Below, one piece after another: positions 47,801 through 58,711 of a stretch of 64,000 bases of DNA. This DNA is from Allodiplogaster sudhausi (taxonomy: Eukaryota > Nematoda > Chromadorea > Rhabditida > Diplogasteridae). The position numbers and the translations under genes are program-made. The notes beneath the pieces were generated by a model, which made no database searches, was not told the origin of the DNA, and was given only the letters and a program-made list of their open reading frames with translations. Every line of letters begins with the position of its first letter. The first letter of the stretch is position 1. Location: the NCBI GenBank assembly GCA_945643635.1, contig CALZFC010000027.1, forward strand, positions 186,001-250,000. Direction: 5' to 3'.

Positions 47801-48158
47801 CCTCCTTGAGGACTGCCTTGTCCACTTTCGTAAGGCTGCCCACAAAGACGATGACCTCCTGAGGGATAAGGCCTGAAATTTTTTATTGTAAAAAAGTTTA
47901 AAAAAAAAGAAAAGTGAAAAGAACAAGTTGGATACACAAGGGGAGGGAACAAGAGGGGCAGGGAGAAAGAGGCAAGAGAAGAAGACGGACATGCGAAGAG
48001 AGTGTGAGAGCGAGATAAGAAGAGGAACGGGCGAAGAAACTGAGAGAGAAAGTAGAATGATGATTCTTCCGACCTCTGGACTGCTTGGGGCAGTCGGGGA
48101 CGGGCGCGGCGAGGACGGCGAAGGCCGAGACGGCGACGATGGCGAGCGAGCGGATCAT
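44859..48158 (-). CDS. far: FAR protein, copy 2, with a 2-kb palindromic insertion in an intron
   Basis: Four exons (48158-48074, 47872-47766, 47673-47484, 44983-44859) encode 168 residues. The signal peptide MIRSLAIVAVSAFAVLAAP is followed by VPDCPKQSR. Diagnostic FAR segments are LIPQEVIVFVGSLTKVDKAV, KNEEE, EALGDEAKKFVKDLIKEARD, RYFALSKEAKDQLEENFP and VELFKQFADEN. Intron 3 is about 2.5 kb instead of 0.1-0.5 kb because it holds the palindromic element 45094-47066. I place its donor at T/GTGTGG, four bases past the family's AAG position, because this keeps the frame across the insertion. It is diverged from copy 1 but has no stop or frameshift. Confidence 0.75.
45094..47066. mobile_element. 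1.97-kb near-palindromic element flanked by TTAA
   Basis: The left arm (45094 to about 46080) and right arm (about 46080-47066) are reverse complements over nearly their whole length with few differences. The ends are GAGAGCCTCTC and GAGAGGCTCTC, each bounded by TTAA, the target duplication of piggyBac-type elements. No transposase is encoded, so it would be mobilised in trans. It sits in intron 3 of FAR copy 2, whose transcript would contain a hairpin with arms of about 1 kb. Partial copies end at 30180 and 2413. Confidence 0.85.
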
Positions 48159-48232
48159 GGCTGGTACCTGGAAAAATTGTTGACGAAGGAGGAAAGTGCA
48201 GAGAGGGAGGGATTTTCCTTGGTGCACACGGC

Positions 48233-48241
48233 TATTTATGC
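48233..48241 (-). promoter_or_regulatory. TATA-like box of FAR copy 2
   Basis: On the minus strand it reads GCATAAATA. Unlike the other array genes, where the box lies about 245-260 bp before the ATG, here it is only about 75 bp away. The acceptor TTTTTCCAG lies just before the ATG, leaving too little room for a cis intron and favouring trans-splicing. Confidence 0.55.
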
Positions 48242-48479
48242 AAGGCGCCCTAATATTCTAAACAGTCATACCTGCGAGAGAATGAGCAAAATGGAGAGAG
48301 TGCGAGACAGTCAGACGAGAGAGAAAAAGAAAGAGGAGAAGAATAAAAAAAAAAAGCGCAATCTTAATCATTCCACCTGACAAATCAGCCTGTTTAGTCA
48401 CAATTGTTTGAGAAAAATATTTCCATGTTCATTTTCTATGCTGAGTTTTTTTTTTAATATGTTTCCCAATACCAGTGCT

Positions 48480-48905
48480 CTCATTATCAATATATGCATT
48501 GATGTCAATTGGCATTTCGCCATTTATGAATTTACACTCACACAAATATTACTTTATATGAGTTGTAAAGGAGTAATATGACTTCAAAGTTTTCTTTCGC
48601 CAAGCTCTAATTTTTAAACAATATTTTAAGCCTCAAAACTTATGGTTAGCCTCAATTATAGTGTGTTTTATGTGGCAGAAATAGATGATTCTTAACGTAT
48701 AAAGCGCATGTCATGCAATTTCCATCCCTACGAGCTACATTTGACATGCGTACTGATTGGAAAATAGCGCGTTCCAGGTCGGCGCACTTTGGCGGTTCAT
48801 CACTGTAAAACTAATAAAGAAAGAATCATCGCCTTTCTTTGCTCTGCTTTACTTGTCATTTTTTTAAAATAAAAATATCTTTGATCCGATCTGTGTTAGA
48901 CTCTA
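48480..48905 (-). pseudogene. relic of FAR intron 2 upstream of copy 2
   Basis: Sequence matching intron 2 of the FAR genes at 59700-61159 and 62206-63542 runs to about 48900 (GCCTCAATTATAGT, GGCGCACTTTGGCGG, CATCACTGTAAAACT, AAAATATCTTT). It stops where exon 2 should begin. The neighbouring exons are gone, so this marks a former FAR unit that is now lost. Confidence 0.55.
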
Positions 48906-48936
48906 AAAATTAAGGCTTCTTCGGCTGTCGTACACA

Positions 48937-49312
48937 CAGGAAAATGTGACATACAATTTTTGTTCGATCAAAATTGTGACCAAAATTGTGACATCAGAGC
49001 GCACATCGAAAAATTGTGATATCGGATGTCACACCGTGGAGGGGGGGGGGGTGGCGAAGGAGAATGGGCCATGCACGCTGCTGCCTCTCTCACCCCGCCG
49101 TGGTCGCAAAGCATTATAGAAATGTACAGTTGAAAAAGGTCGCCTATTGTCGGTTGTTTGGAAAATGTGGGGGTAAATCTCCAGGGAACGTCATCGGCAT
49201 TTTTGTACCGCCGCTAATTGTGACATGGGTTGGAACACAATTGTACCGTAGTAAAATCGGTACAATGTTGTGACATGAAATTGTGGCATCCCATGACCCA
49301 ACGTTCTCTGTA
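48937..49312. mobile_element. small TIR element related to the ends of the 4.7-kb unit
   Basis: The start is TACACACAGGAAAATGTGACA and the end is AACGTTCTCTGTA, with repeated AATTGTGACAT words inside. Ends and layout resemble 16533-21260, so this may be a non-autonomous relative. It lies between FAR copies 2 and 3. Confidence 0.5.
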
Positions 49313-49676
49313 TGAAATGGAGGTAATCTTCCATGTGCTCCTTTCAAGAGTCCTTTCGTTTTTCTCCTTTTATGCTACTTCTTCGATGAAAGAATAACCT
49401 TCTTCTTTCAAAGCAATTACATGCGTGTTCCTTGTTGTATATACTACATCATTGACTTACATATCTCCGATATTTTTTTCCTTTTAGCAAGGGAGAACTT
49501 TTACAGTAATTATTATTACTTTATTTTTCAAATAGAACAAGCAGAAGCGAGCGCATTATTAACCACGGGGAACTGTCAGAATATTTCCAATATTGAGAAT
49601 TTTTTTCTGCTAAAGGACAGAGCATCATCACATTGGATGATTGGCAATGAGAGAAGAATCGTAGGTTGGCTGCTGC

Positions 49677-50671
49677 TTAGAAATGCTTGAAGTATAGTTT
49701 GATGAGCTCGACGACCTGGAAGATGAAGGACGTGATGGGGAAGTTCTGCTCGAGCTCCGCTCTCGCATCGGCAGAGAGCGCTTCGTACTTGGCGAGGATG
49801 GCTTTGGCCTGCAATGTTTTCTTATGATCAGAAAAAAAAATATTCAAAAAATTTCAGGAAAGCCAGTCGTTGAATGAATGACTACCCGCAGGTGCGGCCT
49901 TGATTCTTTCTTACTTTGCACCCTTTTGTATACCCCTTTGTATGCCCTTTTCCATATCCTATTTGAATGCCTAATATTAATTATCAAAGATCAATGATCA
50001 ACGTCCACACACCTTCGCCTCGAACTCGGCTTGCGTCTTGCCTTAGTTCTGCTCGCGCGCCTCCTTGATTAGGGCCCTGACGAAGGCCTTAGCTTCGTCG
50101 CTGAGCGCATGAATCTTCGCCTCGAAGTCATCATACAGCTTCACGAACTTGTCGGCCAGGCTAGGGGACTTGGCATAGAGTGCATCGAGAACCTGGAGAA
50201 TTTTTTTTACTTTTTTTAAATAGTATATTTTATTTTATTTTAAAAATGTTCTTCTATCCCAGAAAAATGGGCTTTAGCAAAAAAGAAGAAGCTAACCTCG
50301 TTCTCGTTCTTGTACTTCCAATCCATGGTCATGATTATTTCCTTGTCCTCTTTGGTAAGACTGGTCATAAAGTTGACGAACTCCTTAGGGATCATGCCTG
50401 AATTTTTTTGTTAAAAAATAAATAAAAAAGAAAGAAAAGTGAAAAGAACAATTTGGATAGACAACGGGAGGGAACAAGAAGGGAAGATAGAGAAAGGCAA
50501 GAGAAGAAGATGGACATGTGAAGAGAGTGAGAGAGAAAAAGACGAAGAGTATGAGAGAGGGAAAGTAGAATGTTTCCTTTTCTTACCTCTGGACTGTTTG
50601 GGGCATTCGGGGACGGGCGCCGCGACGACTACGAGGGCCGAGAGGGCGACGAGGGCGAGCGAGCGGAACAT
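49677..50671 (-). pseudogene. far: FAR protein, copy 3, with an in-frame stop in exon 3
   Basis: All four exons are present and in phase (50671-50587, 50397-50297, 50192-50013, 49808-49677). The signal peptide is MFRSLALVALSALVVVAAP. Exon 3 reads ALSDEAKAFVRALIKEAREQ, then N and a TAA stop, then resumes GKTQAEFEAK in the same frame to a good donor. The stop removes the last 55 or so residues, including the conserved C-terminal part in exon 4 (YEALSADARAELEQNFPIT). Promoter block, acceptor (TTTTGTCAG) and 3' block are intact, so the gene may still be transcribed. A truncated product or a recent null allele are the two readings. Confidence 0.8.
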
Positions 50672-50915
50672 GGCTGGTACCTGACAAAATTATTAACGAA
50701 TGAATGAAAATCTCAGAGGGGGAAGATTTTATGAGACAAAATATAAATTTTCGAGCTGAATGGGGCTTGAAATATATACATGGAATGATAGTTTTAGTAT
50801 TAAATATAATTTATTAATAATTGCTTAATTAAGGAGGAGGACGGAAATAACCTCTCGTGAAGAAGTTGAGAAGAGAAAGCGCTGATTCTGATGTCTCCTC
50901 CTTGGCGCATATGGC

Positions 50916-50924
50916 TATTTATGC
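50916..50924 (-). promoter_or_regulatory. TATA-like box of FAR copy 3
   Basis: GCATAAATA on the minus strand, about 245 bp before the ATG. It lies within the conserved promoter block that also holds GACTGTTC upstream and AAGGAGGAGACATC downstream. Confidence 0.6.
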
Positions 50925-51513
50925 GAGATGCTCGAACATTGGGAACAGTCATGCGTGCGAGAGAGTGATTAAAGTGGAGAGACTGCGAGACAGTCAGACG
51001 AGATAGAAAAAGAAAGAAGAGAAGAAGAAAAACAATTCATTCCACCTGACAACGCCGCCTGTTTAGTCACAATTTTTTGAAGAAAAAAAATCCATCTTCA
51101 CAAGTTTTTTCTTAAAATTTATTTCCCAATTCCGTTGATGGTCGATCAGAGGCGAGTTCCTGCAACTTTGTTGACTAGCATGAATATATGTTCGATTCGA
51201 GATAGAATTGTTCTGGCTGTAAAAATGAATCTCCCTCTTCTCTTCGTATGGACATTTACCTTCATATTACTTGTATTTACATAGTATGTATGCACCATTT
51301 TATTGACTTTTCTTTTTTCCATAATGCTTTTTGTTTCCATTTTTTTTGTCTTTTAACAAGGGTGAACATTTGTAATAATTATGTTATTATTTTCATAGAA
51401 TAAGCAGAATCGACCAGACGAGCGAGCACATAATTAAGGGACAAGAATGGGTTGACAATTTCGCTAGCGAATGCTGGCTTCTTTTTTCCTTTTGAGGTGC
51501 TGCACTAGGCAAA

Positions 51514-51612
51514 TCATGTGAAGCGAAGAGTTTCCGTGAGCGGGCAGTTGTTCCAGCAGATGTTGGCTCTTTTGTAGGACAGCGCGTGGTACTTGTCGAA
51601 GTTGTCGAAGGC
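51514..51612 (-). pseudogene. orphan FAR exon 4 (copy 4 relic)
   Basis: An acceptor is followed by AFDNFDKYHALSYKRANICW, matching the start of FAR exon 4. The frame is then lost and stops at 51514, although a QHLK-coding segment is still visible out of frame at about 51486-51505. The conserved 3' block follows at 51360. No exons 1-3 belong to it. It is a duplicated terminal exon downstream of copy 5. Confidence 0.65.
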
Positions 51613-51951
51613 CTGCAATAATTATTTTTTTTATAAAAAAAAAGTTATTTAAGAAATTTACAATCACACAGAGAAATTCTATTGAAGTGGGGATGGGTTA
51701 GAGAAAATTTGATGGGTTAGAGAAGGAATTACCTTCGTATTGCTTCCATTTTCGTATGTACATATGTACTTTTTCGTTGACTTTTCTCTTCTCCATACTG
51801 CTTTCCTCATGACAAATGTTGCTTTCTTTTTTTCTTTCATAACGCTTTCATTCTGTGCTTCCATTTTTTTTTGTCTTCCAGCTAGGGTGAACAGTTGCAA
51901 TAATTATTTTATTTATTTTTATTCTTGGAAAAAGCCGACTCGAGAGAGCAA

Positions 51952-52910
51952 TTAATTAAGGGACGAGAATAGGTGTGACACGCGTTGGCTGGCTGTTGAG
52001 TCCTCCTTGAGGTGCTGCCTGAAGTAGGCCTCGACTTTCTCGTCCTTCAAGATGCTCGCCGTGAAGGGGAAGTTCTTCTCGAGCTCGGACTTGGCGTCGT
52101 CAGACAGCGCGCGATACTTGTCGAAATAGGGGAGGAACTGAAAGTTTTATTAATATTAAAAGGAATTTTATATTCACGACATTTCATTATAAAAGGAAAT
52201 GCTGGACTGGAATTTTTGTCTTTCTTTATTTTGTCGGAACTTTTTATAGACAAAAGACGCTTTTGGTAGCGAGAGGGAAACAAAAAGATATTGTTGTTAA
52301 AATGCGCACGCTATCTCTCTCTCTCTATCTCTCTCTCTCTTTCTCTCTCTCTCTTTCTCTCTCACTCGCTGTCTCTTTCTCTTTCGCTGTCTCTCTCTCA
52401 CTTTCTCTTTCTCTTTCGTTGTCTCTCTCTGTTCTCTCTCTCTCTCTTTTTCGTCTCTCTCTGTACCTTCGCCTTGATGAAGTCATTGACAATGGGAGAA
52501 TACAGCTCGGTGCCTGCGAGGAGCTCGACGTGCAACTCGCGGAAATCTTTGATGAGTACCATTGCGAATGCCTTGGCGTCTTCGCCGAGTTCGTCGAGCT
52601 TCTCCTTGAGCTCCTTTCGCTGCTTCTCCGCCTTGGCGCCAAGGCTGGCGGACTTGGCGTTCAGCGCGGCAATATACTGATAAAAAAAATTTATTACGTA
52701 AAGTATTAATGACTGGTAAAAAAAGGCAAAAATAAAACTAATAAAGTATCATCGTCTTTGTTTGTGCTGGGCTACTTGTTACTGTCAAAATAAAGACGAC
52801 CTCATCGTCATTCTTGAAGCTCATGTAGTCCTTGGCGACCTCCTTGAGGATCGCCTCGTCCTCGTTGGAGAGCCCATACGAAAAGCCGAGCACCGGATGA
52901 GGGATCAGCT
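51952..52910 (-). pseudogene. far: FAR copy 5, lacking exon 1
   Basis: Exons 2-4 are intact and in phase (52910-52801, 52676-52467, 52137-51952): LIPHPVLGFSYGLSNEDEAI, KLDELGEDAKAFAMVLIKDF, FDKYRALSDDAKSELEKNFP, and an extended tail QHLKEDSTASQ. The signal-peptide exon that should lie a few hundred bases upstream is missing. Intron 1 runs directly into a 5'-truncated LTR at 52945. On the far side of the LTR element, at 55534, the sequence resumes inside the FAR promoter block. One deletion that removed exon 1 and most of the left LTR explains this. Intron 3 holds a CT tract. Confidence 0.75.
52310..52465. repeat. CT tract in FAR copy 5 intron 3
   Basis: A (CT)n tract lies at the same place, just after the exon 3 donor, in copies 7 (57060-57170) and 9 (60063-60175), so it was inherited with the gene duplication. 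Confidence 0.8.
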
Positions 52911-52944
52911 CTAAAGTTTTAATTTTTTTTTTTTTTCAAATTCT

Positions 52945-55533
52945 CCGGTTCCCGCAGATAAACTTGAGAAAACCCAGTCCCTCCCCTCGTCTTCTGCAAC
53001 GAAAGGCAGTGAATCTAACTACAATAACAGCGTCTTGTTATTACATGGGGGCCGAACCAGTCGAATTCGTCGAGACTTCTTGCTGAAGAAGGAGGTATTG
53101 TTTGAGTTTTGCTGGCAGTGGCAGAGCTTGGTGATTCTGAGTGGTCGAGCAGTCCGGAATAGGATTGCATTGAGGATCGTGGAAGTAAAAGGAGCGTTGC
53201 ACGGATTTGTGAGAAAAGCGTGGGGGCTTCGTGATCAGCGAGAGTACTCTTTGTGATCAGCGAAGGGGCTGTTTTTAAGAGAGCGTGGGGGCTCCGTGAC
53301 TGGCATAAAAATTGTGTCAGCACGCAAGTGAGAAGCATAAAAATAGTGCTTCCACGTGGAGTTGTGAGGAACATAAAAGGAGTGTTCCCACCTGATCTGA
53401 AGTTGGCATAAAAAGTGTGTCGACTCTTTTTGAAGAGCACAGGGGAAGTGCTGCCCAAATTTTCATTTGTGGCCGAATCTTGTGTTGAGGAGCATAAAAG
53501 CAGTGCTTCCTGAAGGTGAAGACAAGTGGAATTGGAAGTCGACCAAGCTCAGATAAAAATTAAAAGAGAAGTGCCAAAGTGCAAGAGAGGCTACGTGCCG
53601 AATCGAAAGTCAGCCGAGTTCAGAAGAGAATAGAAGGATAAGTGACCAAGTGCAAGAAAATCTACGTGCCGAATTGAAAGCCGACCGAGCTTTGAGAAGA
53701 ATTAAAAGTGAAGTGATCGAGCGGAAGAGATAATCCGAGAATAATTGAAAGTCGACCGGGCTCGAAGAAGAATTGAAGTTGAAGTGATCCGAGGAAATTT
53801 TGTTGAAGTGAATACGTGTGGAAAGAAGGCGTTGACCTTGCACGTGGAGTGACGAACAGTAGTGGACATTGAAGAGTTCTGAATGCGTAGTGCGTGGTTG
53901 TCCGTGTGTGGCACAGTGAAGAGAGGCGGAGGGACGTATCGAGTTTTGAGGTTGAAGAGGAACTGTTGTTGAGTTGCGTGATTTGCAACGTGTTGAACAG
54001 TGAGGTAGAGTTGTTCCCGTTAAGAAGAGTGACGATGTCGAGGAACTGAAAGAAGAAGAGTGGAGGAAAAAGAAACGGAAGACCAATGGAAGTCTTGCCA
54101 GCAATTTCGGAAGAAGGAGACAATTTGGTGAAGAGCGAGATCAAGGAAAAGATGCTCGAAGAAGGCGACATCGAGAGGGATGATCAGAGAAATGAGAAAC
54201 CGACCGAAGGCGATGGTGCGGTGATTGAGAAAATGGAAGAAGAAATGTGGATGATGAAATCCAAAGCCGAGGAAATGAAAGATAAGATGGTCGGGCGGAC
54301 CGCTAGGCTTGAAAGAATGGCGAAGAATGCGCAGTCGGATATTTTGTATGATACAAAGGATGATCTTTTGGAATATGGAAGAATGCTCGAAGACAACCAG
54401 TCGCTCATGAATGACATGATGAGAATGATCAGATATCAAGAAGAAGAATTGATGAAGGAAAGAGAAAAGAGGCTTGTTGAAGTCGAGGAGAATAATGAAC
54501 TGAGAAGACGCTTGAATCAAATGGACATGAGAATGGAAATGAATATTGAGGAGATGAATACATTTGAAAAGAAGATCAGCAATATGCTACAGCACACACA
54601 TCGGACATGAAGAACAGCAAGAATGAGACGAGTTGTAAAGAAGTTGGAATCCAATCCGAGACCCCATCTGAGAAGAGTATCAATGGAAGTGACAGCGAGA
54701 ATGAGAAGGGTTGTAGAGAAGTTGGAGTATAATCTGAGATGCAGTCTGAAAAGAGCTTCAGTGGAAGCGGTGTCTCATCTCGCAGTGGAAGGTTCCGGAA
54801 ATGTGTGAAGTGTTATGAATGTGGTGGTTGTGGACACATTCAGAGTGTGTGCCCGACGAAGAGAAGAAGAGAAGACGCTGAGAGAAAGCAGCGGATGATT
54901 TGGATTCAGAAATGCCAAGAAGAGAATTGGAGAAAGCCTCAGATGTGGCGTCGGAACAATGAGATGTACGGACAGAAGAGGCAGGAATTCATTCCCAATG
55001 TTGTGAACTTGAAGAGACACTCTAACGATGAGAGTTGTGCTGGTGGAAATGCTATGAAGAAGTACGGCAAGATGTGGCGTCGGAACAAAATGTGATGAGA
55101 GTCCAGAATATCAATGCGATGAATGGAGCTCGGAGTTTGCTAAGGAAATGATATTCTTTCGAAGAGAAGGCCAGTTGGGCTAAGAATGCCAAGGATTCTG
55201 AGTTCTGGCCACGGGGCATGCGGTCGAGGGCGCCCGCTTCGAAAGGAGGGGGATGTAACGGAATGTCCCATTCCTCACGCTTCCTTCCCTATTACCCTTT
55301 CCCTTCCCGCTCATTTGCATAACTAAGTGCATTCCCATTCCCATTGCCTTTCTGACTTCCATCCATTCCTAGTCAGTGTCCCTTCCTTGGCTCTTCGTGA
55401 GCGGTTCCTCCCTTTTGTTGGCCTGGTGTTGGCCGGTTCCCGCAGATAAACTTGAGAAAACCCAGTCCCTCCCCTCGTCTTCTGCAGCGAAAGGCAGTGA
55501 ATCTAACTACAATAACAGCGTCTTGTTATTACA
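52945..55533 (+). mobile_element. non-autonomous LTR retroelement with gag-like ORF, 5' LTR truncated
   Basis: The right LTR is 55254-55533 (280 bp, TG...CA). The left LTR keeps only its last 101 bp (52945-53045), which match 55433-55533 almost perfectly. A primer-binding-site-like TGGGGGCCGAACC follows the left LTR directly, and a purine tract (GAAAGGAGGGGGA) precedes the right LTR. The internal part is about 2.2 kb. Its first kilobase is built of degenerate short repeats with GCATAAAA words, then come gag-like frames. No protease, reverse transcriptase or integrase is seen. Confidence 0.8.
54086..55095 (+). CDS. gag-like region of the LTR element, frame interrupted
   Basis: A first frame (54086-54610) encodes a highly charged, coiled-coil-like region (VEENNELRRRLNQMDMRMEM). 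A second frame (54739-55095) encodes a CCHC zinc knuckle, CYECGGCGHIQSVC, followed by basic residues. The two frames are offset by two and separated by stops, so the original gag is either frameshifted or the break reflects decay. A coiled coil plus CCHC knuckle is typical of retroelement Gag, which packages element RNA. Confidence 0.65.
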
Positions 55534-55640
55534 CCTGAACAGTCATGCCTGCGAGAGAATGGACAAAGTGGAGAGAAAACAAGAAAACGAAAAGAAAAAG
55601 GCACAAACGCAATTTTAGGCATTCCTTCTGGCAAAGCAGC
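55534..55640 (-). other. remnant of the FAR copy 5 promoter block
   Basis: CTGAACAGTCATGCCTGCGAG and the following GA-rich and CAGCCTGTTTAGTCA words match the distal promoter block of FAR copy 7 (about 58287-58430). The TATA-proximal part is gone at the LTR junction. Confidence 0.6.
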
Positions 55641-55943
55641 CTGTTTAGTCAGAATCTCCGAAAAAAAATGGCAATTATAAAAATAAACTCTTCTTTATGT
55701 TCACTCTGACTTTTTTTGTAAGCTAATTTTAAGGAATTACATTCGTTTTTTTACATAGTATGTATGTACCATTTTATTGACTTTTCTCTTCTCAATAATG
55801 CTTCGTATGCATCCGTTTTTTGTCTTTTAGCTAGGGTGAACTTTTGCAATAATTATTTTATTCTATTTTTGTTCATGGAACAAGCCGAATCGAGCGAGCA
55901 ATTAATAAAGGGACGAGAATGGATGGGACAAGCGTAGGCTGCC

Positions 55944-56129
55944 TTATGAGTCCTCCTTGAGGTGGTGCCTGATGAAGGCCTCAATTGGCTTGTTGCCGGC
56001 GAGGAGGATGTCCTTGACGAATTCCTTGGCCTCGTCGTCTGGCTTACCGAGCATCTCGTTGAGCGTCTTGCGAAGCTGCTCCGCCTCGGCTCCAACAGTG
56101 GCGGATTTGGCCGTCAGCGCGGCAATAGT
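55944..56129 (-). pseudogene. fused FAR exon 3/exon 4 relic, first of two
   Basis: After a TAG acceptor one open exon reads TIAALTAKSATVGAEAEQLR, continues to EFVKDILLAGNKP as in exon 3, then jumps without an intron to EAFIRHHLKEDS and stop, the end of exon 4. The end of exon 3, intron 3 and most of exon 4 are deleted. No exons 1-2 accompany it. It is followed by the conserved 3' block. 58712-58897 has the same fusion point. Confidence 0.7.
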
Positions 56130-56610
56130 CTAACCATAAGGAAGCGTCAGTCGAATAATTCTACTTTAGCGCTAGAGAAACAGTTTAAAAGCGCCAAGAC
56201 GAGACCAGGCGCTACTGCTCGGTATCGTTTTGGCCAGTGACGGTACAAGTAGGCGAGGGAACAGCACTAGGGTCAACCCGTAGTTGTCGACTGGTGGCGG
56301 CTAATGGTTAGAACATTAACGCAGGGACGAATAATGATATCATCCGAGAAGGATTTACTACAATTTTGTTGACTAGACTGAATAAATGTTCGATTCGAGA
56401 TAGACTTCTTCTTCTTATTTTTTGTAAGGATTTACGTTCGTATTGCTTGTATTCACATAGTATGTTTGCACCAGTTTATCTACTTTTCTCTTTTCCATAA
56501 TGCTTCTTCTGTGCTGCCATTTTTTTTCTCTTTAATGAGCTAGGGTCAACTTTTACAACAATTATTTTATTATATTCTTGTTCATGGAACAAGCCGAATC
56601 GAGCGAACTA

Positions 56611-58013
56611 TTAATTAAGAGACGAGAATGGGTGGGACAAGCGTAGGCTGGCTGTTGAGTTCTCCTTGAGATATTTCCTTATGGACGCCTCGTGCTCCTC
56701 GTCCTTGAGGTAGCCCGCCGAGTGGAAGTTCTTCTCAAGCTCGGCCTTGGCGTCGTCAGACAGCGCACGATACTTGTCGTAGTAGGAGAGCGCCTGAAGG
56801 TTTTATTTGTATTTAAAACAATTTTATATTTATGATGTTTCACTGTAGAAATTAAAATTTAACATTTTTTTTTCTTATTTTGTGGGAAATTTTTATGGAC
56901 AAAGCACGCATTGGGAGCAAGAGAAGAAAAGAGCAAAATTAAAAGTTTGTGAAAGTAAGGCAAATTTGAACATTTCTGTGAGTTTTAGTGAATTTTATCA
57001 TAATATTATACTTATTAAGATTAAATCTTATTATAGAATTGATACAGTCGTTAAAATGTGTAGGCTATCATTTTCTGTCTCTCTATCTCTATATCTCTCT
57101 CTCTCTTTCTCTCTCTGCCTCTCTCTTTCTCTCTTTGTCTGTCACTTTCTTGCCTCTCTCTCTCTCACTCTGTTTCGTGCCTTCTCCTTGATGAAATCGT
57201 CGATAGCCGCCTCGGCGCCTGCGAGGACCTCGGCATGCAACTCGCGGAAATCCTTGATGAGGACCATTGCGAAGGCCTTGACGACTTCGCCGAGTTCGTC
57301 GAGCTTCTCCTTGAGCTCTTTGCGCTGCTTCTCCGCCTGGGCGCCAAGCGTCGCCGACTTGGCTATGAGCGCGGCAATATACTGAAACAAACAATTTGTT
57401 ACGTACTTGAATATTAGAACTAAATAGTGTTAAAAAAGGCAAGAATAAAACTAATAAAGAGAATTTTTTATTAGAATTTTATTTTAATATTGGACATTGT
57501 CTTTCGTTAATCTGGGTTACTTGTTATTGTCGAAATAAAAATATCTTTTAATCGACCTCTTCATCGTTCTTGAAGCTCTTGTAGTCCTTGGCGACGTCCT
57601 TGAGGATCGCCTCGTCCTCGTCGGAGAGCTCATACGAAAAGCCGAGCACCGGCTGAGGGATCAGCTCTAAAGTTTTAATTTTTTTACATTTCAAATTAGA
57701 ACGCTTTCTATGGTAAGGCATTTTATCTTGAATTTGTTTATTGTTTTAAAAATTAACTTTTATATTTAAGCTGCAAAATTTTGAATTTCACTACTAAATC
57801 ACCAATTATCTTTGGGGGGAAAGAGGGAAGAGTGAGATACTTGAAGGAGTGAACGAGAGAGAGAGAGAGAGAGAGAGAGATAGGAGAGGAATAGGATCAG
57901 GCGAAGAGAGAGAGAGAGAGTACGAGAATGAAATAATGCCGACCTAGGTGCAGCTCATAGACAGCGACGGCGGTGAGGGCCGAAAGGGCTACGATGGCGA
58001 GCGAGCGGAGCAT
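56611..58013 (-). CDS. far: FAR protein, copy 7
   Basis: Four exons (58013-57944, 57666-57557, 57381-57181, 56793-56611; phases 1, 0, 0) encode 187 residues. The signal peptide is MLRSLAIVALSALTAVAVY. FAR segments are LIPQPVLGFSYELSDEDEAI, DVAKDYKSFKNDEE, KLDELGEVVKAFAMVLIKDF, YDKYRALSDDAKAELEKNF, and a C-terminal extension ASLRLSHPFSSLN beyond the usual end. Intron 3 starts with GC instead of GT (AAG then GCACGA). The acceptor TTGTCAG precedes the ATG by 8 nt, and a GCATAAATA box lies about 259 bp upstream. No stop or frameshift is seen. Confidence 0.8.
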
Positions 58014-58271
58014 GGTTGGTAGCCTGACAAGTTACTGAAAATTTAATATGGGGCAAAATAGAGTGAGGAGTCTATCGTAACAACTCCTAAACTTGGGGCT
58101 TCAAATACTGGGAATGATGAGCTTTGGGATTCAATAGGTCTTTGCAAGAATTATTTTTTAATGGTTAATTTAGAAGAAAGATTAGATGAGGGTGGAAGAA
58201 TTAGGCTGGAGGGGAAACTGTGAAGAAGAAGAAGTTACTGATTCTGATGTATTCTCCTTGACGCTCACGCT

Positions 58272-58280
58272 TATTTATGC
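58272..58280 (-). promoter_or_regulatory. TATA-like box of FAR copy 7
   Basis: GCATAAATA on the minus strand within the conserved block GTTCAGGCGTCTGGCATAAATA. Confidence 0.6.
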
Positions 58281-58711
58281 CAGACGCCTGAACAGTCATA
58301 CCTGCGAGAGAATGGACAAAGTGGAGAGAGTGCCAGAGAGTCAGACGGCAGAAAAAAAGAAAACTAGAAATAAGCACAAGCGCAATTTTAGGCATTCCTT
58401 CTGGCAAAGCAGCCTGTTTAGTCAGAATCTCCGAAAAAATAGCATTTATAAAAATAAACTCTTCTTTATGTACACTCTTACGGTTTTTATTTGTAAGGAA
58501 TTACGCTCGCTATTTGCATTTGTTTGTATGTATGTACCATTTTATTGACTTTTCTCTTTTCCATAAAGTTTCTTCTGTGCTTCCATTTTTTCTTTTAGCT
58601 AGGGTGAACTTTTACAATAATTATTTTACTCTATTTTTGTTCATGGAACAAGCCGAATCGAGCGAGCAATTAATAAAGGGACGACAATGGATGGGACAAG
58701 CGTAGGCTGCC

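Noticed and set aside
53610..54520. long antisense ORFs across the LTR element
   Set aside because: The purine-rich gag strand leaves its complement open. The products are low-complexity Ser/Phe/Leu. The zinc knuckle lies on the + strand.
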